Notes: a model not told the origin generated them from the sequence alone. DNA of 64,000 nt from Thermosynechococcus sp. (GCF_025999095.1 NZ_AP024678.1:1767527-1831526); one strand, 5' to 3'. Positions 1 to 7,877 are shown, counted from the stretch's first letter. A program made the numbers and translations.

Positions 1-120
1 TAAAACCCCTAAATAGACCCCTGTGAGACTGCGGGCGCCTTCGTAGGTGGCATCGGCACACAGGGAGACGACTCCCAGGAGCACCACAAAACTCAGGGCC
101 GATTCTCTTTTGCCCAACAT
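1..120 (-). CDS. MFS transporter, N-terminal fragment (cut by window edge)
   Basis: The minus strand is open from an ATG at 118-120 to the window edge, giving 40 codons. The peptide has a hydrophobic stretch followed by ADATYEGARSLTGVYLGVL. The DxTYEGARS element is typical of the first transmembrane segment of a group of bacterial MFS permeases. A good ribosome binding site (AAGGAG, on the plus strand ctcctt at 130-135) sits upstream of this ATG, which decides the start. The gene is divergent from the AEC permease that starts at 185. Substrate unknown. The rest lies outside the window. Confidence 0.7.
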   Translation of the reverse strand, partial: MLGKRESALSFVVLLGVVSLCADATYEGARSLTGVYLGVL

Positions 121-184
121 GCTCAACTTCTCCTTGCCAGAATGTTCACAGTATAGTGATGAGGAATTGTTAACGGGCATCGCG
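121..184. promoter_or_regulatory. Divergent intergenic region between two permease genes
   Basis: These 64 bases lie between the divergent starts of the MFS fragment and the AEC permease. They hold the minus-strand ribosome binding site at 130-135 and should carry promoters in both directions. I do not see a convincing -35/-10 pair. Confidence 0.3.
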
Positions 185-1168
185 ATGGCGGATGCACTCA
201 GCGCAACTAGCCCCTTAGTCATTTGGACAAGTCTGGGGTTCATCTGTGGCCGTTGGTTGCCGGCAGTGATTCCCCAATGGCTGGGACGCGGCCTCTATTG
301 GGTCGGGGTACCCATGCAAATTTTTGCCTTGGTGCGGCAGACCAACTTCGCCGGACTCATTTGGTTGGCGCCGGTGCTGGCCTTTGTGGCGCTCATTGTC
401 GGCTATATCCTTGCCCAAGGCCTCTACGATTTGCAGAAGCGCTACTTTCAACCCCAGTGGCTCCAATACACCCCTCCCTTCCTAACCAGTACAGTTCCCG
501 AAGGAGAAAGTCGCCGCTTTCAGGGGAGCTATCTCATTGCCAGCATTCTCGGCAACACGGGCTTTGTCGGGTTGGGGGTTGCCATTCCTCTCCTGAGTAC
601 GACGGCATTGCCCTGGGCGACCTTCTACGCCATTACCCAAAATGCCCTCGGTACCTATGGCTTGGGTTCATTTCTTGGTCAGTACTACGGCAAAGGCAAT
701 GATCGACCTTGGTGGCAAGCTTTGGCAGTGATTCCAACAGTGCCGACCCTTTGGGCATCAGTGGCAGGATTTGCTACCCATGATCTTTCGTTTCCCGAAA
801 CAATCGAAAGGTTGTGTGAGATAGATATTCACTTGGTGATTCCCCTCGCCTTTGTTCTTATAGGAATTCGCCTCAGTCGGCTCCCCGGCTGGCAGAGCTT
901 TCGTATGGGATTGCTGCCTATGCTTGTCAAGACGTTGTTGTTGCCACTGACGATGATGGCGATCGCCTATGGTTTGGGATTACGGGGGGACACCTTACTA
1001 GCGATCGCCATTATGGCCGGTACGCCCACCGCCTTTGCTGCCTTAATTTTGGCGGAGGAATACGAGCTGAATACCGACTTGCCCCCTGCTGTAATTGCCC
1101 TGAGTACCCTAAGTTTCGTGGCGGTGTTCCCCTTTTGGGTTTTCCTCTGCCGTCAAGTTTTAACATAG
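185..1168 (+). CDS. AEC-family permease (auxin efflux carrier type)
   Basis: The protein of 327 residues is almost wholly hydrophobic, with about ten predicted membrane segments. Glycines and prolines break the helices as in the AEC/BASS fold, and AGTPTAFAALILAEEYELN near the end resembles the conserved C-terminal part of AEC permeases. Family members export organic acids or auxin-like compounds; the substrate here cannot be told. I chose ATG 185 because the frame upstream (from 47) is not hydrophobic and overlaps the divergent MFS gene, whose start has a strong ribosome binding site. The gene seems to be a single transcription unit, ending 82 bases before pilT. Confidence 0.75.
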   Translation: MADALSATSPLVIWTSLGFICGRWLPAVIPQWLGRGLYWVGVPMQIFALVRQTNFAGLIWLAPVLAFVALIVGYILAQGLYDLQKRYFQPQWLQYTPPFLTSTVPEGESRRFQGSYLIASILGNTGFVGLGVAIPLLSTTALPWATFYAITQNALGTYGLGSFLGQYYGKGNDRPWWQALAVIPTVPTLWASVAGFATHDLSFPETIERLCEIDIHLVIPLAFVLIGIRLSRLPGWQSFRMGLLPMLVKTLLLPLTMMAIAYGLGLRGDTLLAIAIMAGTPTAFAALILAEEYELNTDLPPAVIALSTLSFVAVFPFWVFLCRQVLT

Positions 1169-1250
1169 GGCTAACGAGCCTATGGTTTTTCTAGAACAGT
1201 GGCACACTAGAAATACCTGATCCATTCCTAGCCCTCTAACGAGTCTCCCT

Positions 1251-2579
1251 ATGACGAATCCCCAAGGTCCTCCTCCACCGCCCCGTGTTCCCAATTCACC
1301 CCCGATGCCCCCCCGTCCACCAATGGGGGCAGCTGTTCCGCCGATGCCCCCCCAACCGGGAATGGCGCCCCCCCGTCCTGTGCCCCCCCCGCCTCCCCAA
1401 GGGATGCCTCCCCGTCCCATGCCCCCCCAACCGGGAGTGCCGCCGCGACCCATGCCGCCACCGCCGCCCCAGGCAGCACCAACCCAGCCAATGCCGGCAG
1501 CGGTAGCCCGCATTTCTGGCCCCACGATGGAGCAACTGGTGCGGGAGGCCTTTGAGCACGGCTACTCCGATATTCATGTGGGAGTTGGCGAAGCGCCACG
1601 CTTTCGCGATCGCGGAAAACTGGAAATTACTAATTACCCTGTAACTGACGAAGAAACTTTTAACTACTGGCTCAATGAACTGCTGACCCCCCAACAAATT
1701 GAGCAGTTTCGCACCCACCTGGAATACGATGGCGCCTACCAGTATGAAGGACTGTGTCGGGTACGGATCAACATCTTTGTCGCCCTCAAAGGACCCGCCA
1801 TGGTGCTGCGGTTGATTCCGGTGAAGATTCTGACGCTGGAGCAGTTGAATTTACCGCCTGTGTTCAAGGACTTGTGCCACTACCACAAGGGTCTGATTCT
1901 GGTGACGGGGCCAACGGGTTCCGGGAAGTCCACAACCCTTGCGGCCATGGTGGACTACATTAACACCGAAATGCAAAAGCACATTATCTCGATTGAGGAT
2001 CCGATTGAGTTTGTGCACCAAAGCCGCCGTTCCCTGATCCGCCAGCGGGAGGTGGGCATCCATACCCTTAAATTTGACAATGCCCTCAAGGCCTCCCTGC
2101 GGGAAGACCCCGACATTATCCTAATTGGCGAGATGCGCGATCGCGAGACAGTGAATACCGCCCTCAAAGCCGCCCAAACCGGTCACCTGGTCTTTGGTAC
2201 CCTGCACACCAACAGTGCCGTGAAAACGATTGAGCGCATCCTCAACCTCTACAACCCCGATGAACAAGGGCCGATGCGGGTGCAGGTGGCGGAATCCCTG
2301 GTAGCCGTCATTGCCCAAGCCCTGGTGCGCACGACGGATGGCAAGCGGGCGGCCATTCACGAGATCATGATCAACACCGATGCCATCAAGGACTACATTT
2401 TACGGGGTGAAGTGGAGGAAATTGAGGCGATTATTCCTCAGTGTACCTACGACGGTATGTGCACAATGAACCAGTGCCTCTACGAGCTCTATGAGGCGGG
2501 GCGCATTGACGAGGAAACCGCCATCGAAAACTCCCCCAAACCCAACGAAATGGCGCAAATTCTGCGGGGACGTATCTAG
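1251..2579 (+). CDS. pilT: Type IV pilus retraction ATPase PilT, with proline-rich N-terminus
   Basis: PilT is the hexameric cytoplasmic ATPase that depolymerises type IV pili and powers twitching motility and phototaxis in cyanobacteria. The protein has 442 residues. Residues 1 to about 85 are mostly proline with Met, Arg and Gly, in PPRP/PPQP-like runs. The PilT core follows: Walker A GPTGSGKS at 220-227 (Lys226), the Asp box after IISIEDPIEF, Walker B LIGEMRD and the His box GTLHTNSA. The usual PilT is about 350-370 residues, so the extra length is the proline-rich tail; one cyanobacterial PilT paralogue group (PilT2-like) is known to have such tails. No other pil genes are nearby. Four bases after its stop starts the KaiB-domain gene, then a photolyase-like gene, suggesting one transcript. 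Confidence 0.93.
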   Translation: MTNPQGPPPPPRVPNSPPMPPRPPMGAAVPPMPPQPGMAPPRPVPPPPPQGMPPRPMPPQPGVPPRPMPPPPPQAAPTQPMPAAVARISGPTMEQLVREAFEHGYSDIHVGVGEAPRFRDRGKLEITNYPVTDEETFNYWLNELLTPQQIEQFRTHLEYDGAYQYEGLCRVRINIFVALKGPAMVLRLIPVKILTLEQLNLPPVFKDLCHYHKGLILVTGPTGSGKSTTLAAMVDYINTEMQKHIISIEDPIEFVHQSRRSLIRQREVGIHTLKFDNALKASLREDPDIILIGEMRDRETVNTALKAAQTGHLVFGTLHTNSAVKTIERILNLYNPDEQGPMRVQVAESLVAVIAQALVRTTDGKRAAIHEIMINTDAIKDYILRGEVEEIEAIIPQCTYDGMCTMNQCLYELYEAGRIDEETAIENSPKPNEMAQILRGRI

Positions 2580-2583
2580 GACA

Positions 2584-3312
2584 ATGGTTGGCCTCAGGCC
2601 TATCCTATACAAGGGGTTGGCACTCTTTACGCCGGGGGCGGATGTGGTCTTTTGCCGTGACCCATCGAAGCAGGGACATTGGCATCAGTCACTCTGTCAA
2701 GCCCTGCAACAACTCTTGGATTTAGAGGAGCCGCCCCTTTTTCTCTCTCCCTGTTATACGGCGGCCGTAGATTACTGGTTTGATGAAGAACAGCAGTGCC
2801 TGCGGGTAGCGGCGGAGGTTTATCCTTTGGCATGGCCCCATCGTCCCCTATTAAATGCCCTCTTTGCCCCTGCTCATCAGCCCACGTTGCCGTGGCAGTT
2901 GGTACAAGATCCGCAGCATCCCTGCGATGCCCAAGCCCTAGAGGCCTACCGCAGCAGTTTTCCGCAACTGTGGGAGCACCACCAACTGATCTATGATTTG
3001 CAGGAAGCCGCGCCCCCGAGCAGTTTTGCACCGCGTCCTTCGCAACCCGATCGCTATGTCTTTCGCCTCTATGTGCGCGGGGAAACCCATGCGGCGGAGG
3101 TTGCCCTCAAAAACCTCCATGATTTGCTCAGTTGCTCCCTCAAGGTGCCCTACACCCTCAAAGTGGTGGATGTCACTAAGCAACCAGATCTGGCGGAGGA
3201 GGATCAAGTCCAAGCCACACCAACATTGGTGCGGGTGTATCCCCGGCCAGTGCGCCGCCTTGTGGGACACTTGGATAATCGCTATCGCCTGCAAGGTTTG
3301 CTCAGCCCTTAG
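2584..3312 (+). CDS. KaiB-domain protein with unknown N-terminal domain
   Basis: The 242-residue protein has two parts. Residues from about 158 to the end match the KaiB thioredoxin-like fold, also found at the N-terminus of SasA: YVFRLYVRGETHAAEVALKN, then a beta strand ending VVDVTKQPDLAEEDQVQATP, then LVRVYPRPVRRLVGHL. The first 150 residues, rich in Trp, Leu and Pro, I do not recognise. There is no histidine kinase part, so it is not SasA, and it is too long to be the core clock protein KaiB (about 100 residues). I chose ATG 2584 because an earlier in-frame ATG lies inside pilT. It sits 4 bases after pilT and 4 before the photolyase-like gene. A role in redox, light or clock signalling to pili is only inference. 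Confidence 0.8.
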   Translation: MVGLRPILYKGLALFTPGADVVFCRDPSKQGHWHQSLCQALQQLLDLEEPPLFLSPCYTAAVDYWFDEEQQCLRVAAEVYPLAWPHRPLLNALFAPAHQPTLPWQLVQDPQHPCDAQALEAYRSSFPQLWEHHQLIYDLQEAAPPSSFAPRPSQPDRYVFRLYVRGETHAAEVALKNLHDLLSCSLKVPYTLKVVDVTKQPDLAEEDQVQATPTLVRVYPRPVRRLVGHLDNRYRLQGLLSP

Positions 3313-3316
3313 ACCG

Positions 3317-4144
3317 ATGACCCATTCTGCCAAAGACCTTCTCGCGGCGGCGGCTGTGGAGCGAAGGTTGGGAAACCGTGATGCCTATGTGCCTTATCTG
3401 CGCCAAGTGTTTGCCGATGTCGTGGGGGAAGATGACACTGTTAGTGAAACCTATGGCGGCCTAGGAGCAGCCCAAGAGCGTTTGGCCAGGATTCAGCCCC
3501 TACGCTATGGCAAAAGTCGCAACTTTTTAACGGGGGCGGTGACGGGACTTTCGCCCTATTTGCGCCATGGGGTAATCAGTTTAGCGGCGGTGCGCGATCG
3601 CCTCCGGCAATTGGTAGATGACCCCTCTCAAGCGGCGGCGCTACTCCAACAATTGGCATGGCGAGACTATTGGCAGCGCCTCTATGCCCATTGGGGCGAT
3701 CGCCTGTGGCAAGACATTGAACCCTACAAGACGGGCTGGCAGGCAACCGACTATCAAGCGCAATTGCCCCCCGCTCTCATCGCTGCGGCAACGGGGCTAG
3801 CCTGTATGGATGCCTTTAGTTATGAGCTGCAACAAACGGGCTACCTGCACAACCATGCCCGCCTCTGGCTGGCTGCCTATGTGGTGCATTGGTGTCGGGT
3901 GCGCTGGCAGGCGGGCGCCGCTTGGTTTCTGCAGCACTTACTCGATGGCGATCCCGCCAGTAATAACCTCTCGTGGCAGTGGGTGGCCAGTACCTTTAGC
4001 CACAAGCCCTACTTTTTTAACCGCCAAAACCTGGAACGCTACAGCGGCGGTCAATACTGCCGCCAGTGTTCCTTACAAGATCGCTGTCCCTTTGATGCCA
4101 CCTACGAGGAATTGGCCGCCCGCCTTTTTCCCCACAAGGAATAG
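3317..4144 (+). CDS. Photolyase/cryptochrome-like FAD-binding protein lacking the antenna domain
   Basis: The 275 residues correspond to the helical FAD-binding half of the DNA photolyase/cryptochrome family. Recognisable pieces are RNFLTGAVTGLSPYLRHGVIS, QLAWRDYWQRLY, MDAFSYELQQTGYLHNHAR, and the region from DGDPASNNLSWQWV to SHKPYFFNRQNLERYS. The usual N-terminal alpha/beta domain of about 150-200 residues, which holds the antenna chromophore, is absent, and ATG 3317 fits right after the KaiB-domain stop. The C-terminus has three cysteines (CRQC, then DRC), possibly a metal or redox site. It could repair DNA, sense light, or act in redox chemistry. Reading frame and FAD-domain motifs look intact, so I do not think it is a broken gene. 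Confidence 0.85.
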   Translation: MTHSAKDLLAAAAVERRLGNRDAYVPYLRQVFADVVGEDDTVSETYGGLGAAQERLARIQPLRYGKSRNFLTGAVTGLSPYLRHGVISLAAVRDRLRQLVDDPSQAAALLQQLAWRDYWQRLYAHWGDRLWQDIEPYKTGWQATDYQAQLPPALIAAATGLACMDAFSYELQQTGYLHNHARLWLAAYVVHWCRVRWQAGAAWFLQHLLDGDPASNNLSWQWVASTFSHKPYFFNRQNLERYSGGQYCRQCSLQDRCPFDATYEELAARLFPHKE

Positions 4145-4146
4145 AG

Positions 4147-4584
4147 TTATTGGGGGGTCGGCTTCACAGTTTTGCGCAGAATCAAACAGTTGCCACCCTC
4201 CTCTGTGGCTTGATAGGCCAATTCATCCATAATCGTTGCCAAAAGGCGTAGACCCCGTCCTCCTTCGGCATCAATGGAAATTTGCGGCGGCAGCGTTTGC
4301 AACTTTGCCTCCAGATCAAAGGGGTCACCCCGATCCCAAATGCGCAACTCAATATAGGTTTCGGCAATCTCTAGATCAATGCGGATGGGGGTCTCAGGGG
4401 GGCGATCGCGATGGGCATGGCGAACGGCGTTGGTAAACCCCTCTGCGAGCGCCAGTTCCAATTTCAACCACTCCTCAAGGGGCAGCGTGGGGGGGCGGTA
4501 CTGATTAAACCATGCCAACAGTGCCTCCAGCTGGGTCAAGTCACTGGGCAAGGCCAGGGAAACAGTCACGCGGGGAAAGGTCAT
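4147..4584 (-). CDS. Anti-sigma-factor-type ATP-binding protein (RsbW/SpoIIAB-like HATPase)
   Basis: The 145-residue protein is a stand-alone GHKL ATPase domain. The N box reads ELALAEGFTNAVRHAH, and the G1/G2 region has WDRGDPFD and GGRGLRLL. Proteins of this size and type are serine kinases acting on STAS-domain antagonists, or ATP-binding partners in partner-switching systems. No STAS or PP2C gene is adjacent. It is the last gene of a five-gene minus-strand run that begins with the roadblock-domain gene at 7795, and it meets the photolyase-like gene tail to tail with 2 bases between. A regulatory role is likely; the target is unknown. Confidence 0.8.
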   Translation of the reverse strand: MTFPRVTVSLALPSDLTQLEALLAWFNQYRPPTLPLEEWLKLELALAEGFTNAVRHAHRDRPPETPIRIDLEIAETYIELRIWDRGDPFDLEAKLQTLPPQISIDAEGGRGLRLLATIMDELAYQATEEGGNCLILRKTVKPTPQ

Positions 4585-4624
4585 AGGTTCAGTTGTAGCG
4601 CAGCGGCTGCGAGGTCAAGACTAG

Positions 4625-5569
4625 CTACATTTTCCGTGTTTGATGACCCAATAGGATGCTCCAGAGCGATCGCCAGCGGGGAGGCTGGCACAGGCCCCTC
4701 GGAAAAAACCGGGTGCCAAGGATAATCAGCAAGCCATAGAGCATAAGACGCCCATCACGGCAAAAAGTGGCCACTGGTGGCGGCAAGTAGGCTTGATCGG
4801 CAAGGCCCCGTAGGAGTTCTGGTAAGGCCGTAAAGAGCATACCGCCAGCGATCGCCCCCACAAACGTGCGATTGCCCCCTATCAGCACTGCCGTCAGTGC
4901 CAGCACCCCCGTATCAAACGTGCCCTGACGGGGATTCCAAGTATTCAACAGATGAGCAGCCAAAACCCCAGCCACCCCCGCCAGAATAGCCCCCAACACA
5001 AAGCCCAAAACCTTGTAGCGAGTGGTATCAATGCCCAAGGTCTGGGCCACTAATTCATCGCCACGAATGGCCTGCATTGCCTTGCCAGCACGGGTCTGTT
5101 CCAAGCGACCGAGGGCGATCGCCACCATGATCAGCAAGGGCAGCGTCAACCACAGATAGCCCAAGGGCGTACTAAAGGGTTGGGGAATGCCAAAAATACC
5201 GACCGCCCCCCCGGTAACCTCCAGATTGAGTGCCAACACCCGCAGCACCTCAGAAAAAGCGATCGTCGCAATGGCAAAATAAATGCCCCGTAACCGCAGT
5301 ACTGGTACCCCCAAGCCCCATCCGACCAGACCGCAGACAAGAGCCGCCAAAACCATTTCCCCCAGCACCAAAGGCACCGGATAGGGGTGCAGTCCTGTAA
5401 AAACACGGGTGGAGAGCAAAGCAGCAATATAGCCACCAATGGCATAAAAGGCTGGACTTGCCAGGGAGAGTTGACCACTCATTAGAGGCAAATAGAGCGA
5501 TAGTGCCAGCATCGCCCCCAGGGTCATCGAAACCAGCAAGAAATCGTATGTGCCCAGCCAGTCCGCCAT
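4625..5569 (-). CDS. Branched-chain amino acid/urea-type ABC transporter permease (LivM family)
   Basis: The 314-residue inner-membrane protein has 8-10 hydrophobic segments. LivM/UrtC features are visible: SGQLSLASPAFYAIGGY near the N-terminus, LRLRGIYFAIATIAFSEVLR, and the loop GDELVAQTLGIDTTRYKVLGF typical of the permease-ATPase contact. No LivH, ATPase or binding-protein gene is beside it, which is unusual, as these normally lie together. I chose ATG 5569 because the earlier in-frame ATG at 5596 overlaps the upstream gene by 19 bases; that longer start remains possible. Substrate unknown; amino acids or urea are the family's usual ones. Confidence 0.82.
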   Translation of the reverse strand: MADWLGTYDFLLVSMTLGAMLALSLYLPLMSGQLSLASPAFYAIGGYIAALLSTRVFTGLHPYPVPLVLGEMVLAALVCGLVGWGLGVPVLRLRGIYFAIATIAFSEVLRVLALNLEVTGGAVGIFGIPQPFSTPLGYLWLTLPLLIMVAIALGRLEQTRAGKAMQAIRGDELVAQTLGIDTTRYKVLGFVLGAILAGVAGVLAAHLLNTWNPRQGTFDTGVLALTAVLIGGNRTFVGAIAGGMLFTALPELLRGLADQAYLPPPVATFCRDGRLMLYGLLIILGTRFFPRGLCQPPRWRSLWSILLGHQTRKM

Positions 5570-5577
5570 AACCAGCG

Positions 5578-5874
5578 CTAGACATCCATTCCACAAGCTA
5601 CCCCGGTGTCCTCAGCAAGCTGCTGCAGGTCTGCAATAATTGCTGCTTCTAGGGTCTTATCCCCAAGGCGAATCGTCAGACGCGACAGCCGCAGTGAGGC
5701 CGTAATCCGACCGCTAGGGAGGTCTAACCAGATTAACTGTTGAAACTGGCGACAGCGACCACCATAGCGTTGGGCAAGGGCCGTGAGTTCCGCAGCGGTG
5801 GGCGATCGCCCCAAATTCACATCAACCACCCATGTGCCGCCACATTCGCGGCGTTGAGAAAGTTCAATCGGCAT
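5578..5874 (-). CDS. Conserved-looking small protein of unknown function
   Basis: The 98-residue open frame lies between the V4R-domain gene (14 bases before it) and the LivM-type permease (8 bases after it), all in the same direction, so it is probably a true operon member. It is soluble, mixed alpha/beta by eye, and contains RRECGGTWVVDVNLGRSPTA and a C-terminal stretch TLEAAIIADLQQLAEDTG. I do not recognise a family. No signal peptide or membrane segment is visible. Confidence 0.6.
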   Translation of the reverse strand: MPIELSQRRECGGTWVVDVNLGRSPTAAELTALAQRYGGRCRQFQQLIWLDLPSGRITASLRLSRLTIRLGDKTLEAAIIADLQQLAEDTGVACGMDV

Positions 5875-5888
5875 CCCTTAGAACTAAC

Positions 5889-7130
5889 CTATAAGCGTTG
5901 GGCATAAAATTCACACCAAGGATCGCCTTTTTCCCGTGCCTTCACCTCCGCCCCCTGAAAGACGCCACCCCGCTGAAAGAGACGATTGTAAAAGGCCTCA
6001 TCCAAGACGGGCTTCTGTTGAATGCGGCCATTGTAGACAATGTTCATCATTGCGGGGACCGCCCCTTGGGCAAAATAGCAGGCCGGTTGCAGGGAATGGG
6101 GATAGGAAGCCAAAAAGTAGTTGGTTTCGTAGTTACCATCAATGGCCACACGACAGGATTGATTGCTGACTACTTCTAGGGCTTGCCAGCGACCCCACCC
6201 CAAGCTACTGGCAACGGCATAGCCCCCATGAATCCAATCGGTGTCGGTCTTCAGCATCGGGCCAACCACCGTTTCCCACTCCAAAGATTCCATGATATTG
6301 CCAAAGGTGTAAAAGACACAAACATGGCCCGATTCTCGAATCAAAGCTTGCCCCACTTCCACCAGAGAAGCATTGATCTTTTCAAGTTCATTCAAAAAAC
6401 GGTACTGAATGCGGGTGTAGTAGTTAGCAGGCATCCGCGTCAGCAGCACATTAAAGGCGCGGATTTGACCCCTGTCGTCCCCCTCCAGAGGCAGTCCCCA
6501 AAGGGCTTCATTCACCGCATCGTAATCCACATTGGTCTCTGGCTGGGGTAGGGCCGCAGGGGAATCAATGAGCTTGCCCATTTGTGGACTCGGGGTTAGG
6601 GCACGGCGCACCGGGGCTTTGGCCACATGGATTATGCAGTGATCTTGCCGTGTCACCGCCATACAACTGGTTTCTTGGGCCACATAGGTGCCCAATTCGG
6701 CAAAGGTGGCATCTAGAGCTGCCGCCACATAGCCCACTGCCAAGTGATCCATTGGTTTTGTGCGGTTCACCTGCTCGCCATATTTCCCTAACCAACCCTC
6801 AGCATAGTGGGAGTGGGTCAACTCCACTTGACCGCCTTCCTCTGTCACGTCAAAGTTGAGACAGCCAAACCCCAAGAACCTAAAGATTTGGGCGGCAGTG
6901 GCAAGGCGTTCCGCTGGTGTTTGCACTGCCAACGTATTAAAGGCATTGGCAAGTAAGCTATAGAAAATCTCTTGGGCTGAGGTCTGCAAGATACTGACCC
7001 CATCAAGCCAGTCCGGGTCCTCAATGGTTTGTTGTAGAAACAGGTTGTAGTGGTGGCAGTGAAAGATGACCGGCTCATTAAAAAAAGCCACTAACTTCCG
7101 GGGGCGATCAATGCGCAGATGCTCAAACAT
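5889..7130 (-). CDS. V4R-domain (4-vinyl reductase) protein
   Basis: The 413-residue soluble protein contains V4R-type features (small-molecule binding fold shared with BchJ and XylR-type sensors). In the first half QIFRFLGFGCLNFDV, VELTHSHYAEGW and ETSCMAVTRQDHCIIHV are seen; the pattern of glycine-rich strand, then CMA and C-x-IHV is characteristic. The second half, with SLEWETVVGPMLKTD and NQSCRVAIDGNYE, may hold another related domain. V4R proteins in cyanobacteria have been linked to pigment or photosystem biogenesis, but no such role is shown here. It follows the roadblock-domain gene by 56 bases and likely shares its transcript. Confidence 0.7.
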   Translation of the reverse strand: MFEHLRIDRPRKLVAFFNEPVIFHCHHYNLFLQQTIEDPDWLDGVSILQTSAQEIFYSLLANAFNTLAVQTPAERLATAAQIFRFLGFGCLNFDVTEEGGQVELTHSHYAEGWLGKYGEQVNRTKPMDHLAVGYVAAALDATFAELGTYVAQETSCMAVTRQDHCIIHVAKAPVRRALTPSPQMGKLIDSPAALPQPETNVDYDAVNEALWGLPLEGDDRGQIRAFNVLLTRMPANYYTRIQYRFLNELEKINASLVEVGQALIRESGHVCVFYTFGNIMESLEWETVVGPMLKTDTDWIHGGYAVASSLGWGRWQALEVVSNQSCRVAIDGNYETNYFLASYPHSLQPACYFAQGAVPAMMNIVYNGRIQQKPVLDEAFYNRLFQRGGVFQGAEVKAREKGDPWCEFYAQRL

Positions 7131-7186
7131 AGGTACAAATCCTTGCTTGGGTTTCTAATTAGCTGATTAGGGAGAATACAACAGGA

Positions 7187-7795
7187 TTAGGGAGACGCCA
7201 CGGGGAGACGTTCCATACCCACGAGATCGGCGACCGCCTTGTAGAGAATGCGCACTTCCTGCTCATTTAGCTGCCCTTTTTCCAGTCGCTCTCGGTGCAA
7301 ACCCGTTTTCAACGACAGCCGCAGCGTCACAAAGTTGGGATCCGGAGCATAGCGACGGGCATAGCTGAGCAGCAGTTGGGCAACCGAGCTGCTGTTGTCC
7401 TGTACCGGTGGCAGCAGAGGTTTGCCGTCGGCCAAGATAGCCTTAATGCGCTCAAACACGAGCTTCAGGTTGGTGTTAGCCTTGGTCAGAAACAGAACAA
7501 AGTAGGGGGTTTCACTGAAAGCTTTGATCACTAGCCGTACCGCTGTCGAGCCTGCCAACAGGTAATCGGCCTCTGAGGCGGCATCCACTAGTTTGCACAC
7601 CCGACTGTTGGCCTGCAGCAGATCGCTAGCGTAGACGCCCAAAGAACTTAAAGAATCACTTTCAAAACTGTTGCCGCTGTAGTTAATTTCGGCGATGGTT
7701 GCCCCATCCGTCGTCCGGCCAATTAACACGGCTAACACGCCCGGCACTCCGGCAATGTGTTGTTCTAAAACACTATTGAGCGTGCGCACGAACAT
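7187..7795 (-). CDS. Roadblock/LC7-domain-like protein
   Basis: The 202-residue protein starts with a region like the roadblock/LC7 fold (VPGVLAVLIGRTTDGATIAEIN, then LLAGSTAVRLVIKAF), a dimerising fold that often partners small GTPases or sensor proteins. The last 80 residues are charged and helical. A strong ribosome binding site (AGGAGG, plus strand cctcct at 7801-7806) precedes the ATG at 7795. It is the first gene of a minus-strand run roadblock, V4R, unknown, LivM, anti-sigma ATPase. Pairing of roadblock and V4R folds suggests a sensing complex; this is inference. Confidence 0.6.
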   Translation of the reverse strand: MFVRTLNSVLEQHIAGVPGVLAVLIGRTTDGATIAEINYSGNSFESDSLSSLGVYASDLLQANSRVCKLVDAASEADYLLAGSTAVRLVIKAFSETPYFVLFLTKANTNLKLVFERIKAILADGKPLLPPVQDNSSSVAQLLLSYARRYAPDPNFVTLRLSLKTGLHRERLEKGQLNEQEVRILYKAVADLVGMERLPVASP

Positions 7796-7871
7796 TTGGT
7801 CCTCCTAGGGAAGATAGATTAAACTTTGACTAATGCAAATTTTATAAACGTTACCAATAGTTGGTCATCCG

Positions 7872-7877
7872 TATAAT
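7872..7877 (+). promoter_or_regulatory. Possible -10 element left before a decayed gene
   Basis: TATAAT at 7872-7877 lies upstream of the decayed hydrolase gene (7962). An intact ribosome binding site AGGAGG at 7951-7956 also remains. No good -35 is visible. The surrounding 7800-7950 region is AT-rich and also has to hold the promoter of the divergent roadblock gene. Confidence 0.35.

Noticed and set aside
1160-1718. Long glycine-rich reading frames on the minus strand
   Set aside because: They are the reverse of the proline-rich tail and core of pilT; the repeated codons give open frames by chance.
2491-2583. 31-codon upstream extension of the KaiB-domain protein
   Set aside because: It lies inside the end of pilT and does not look like a protein; ATG 2584 fits better.
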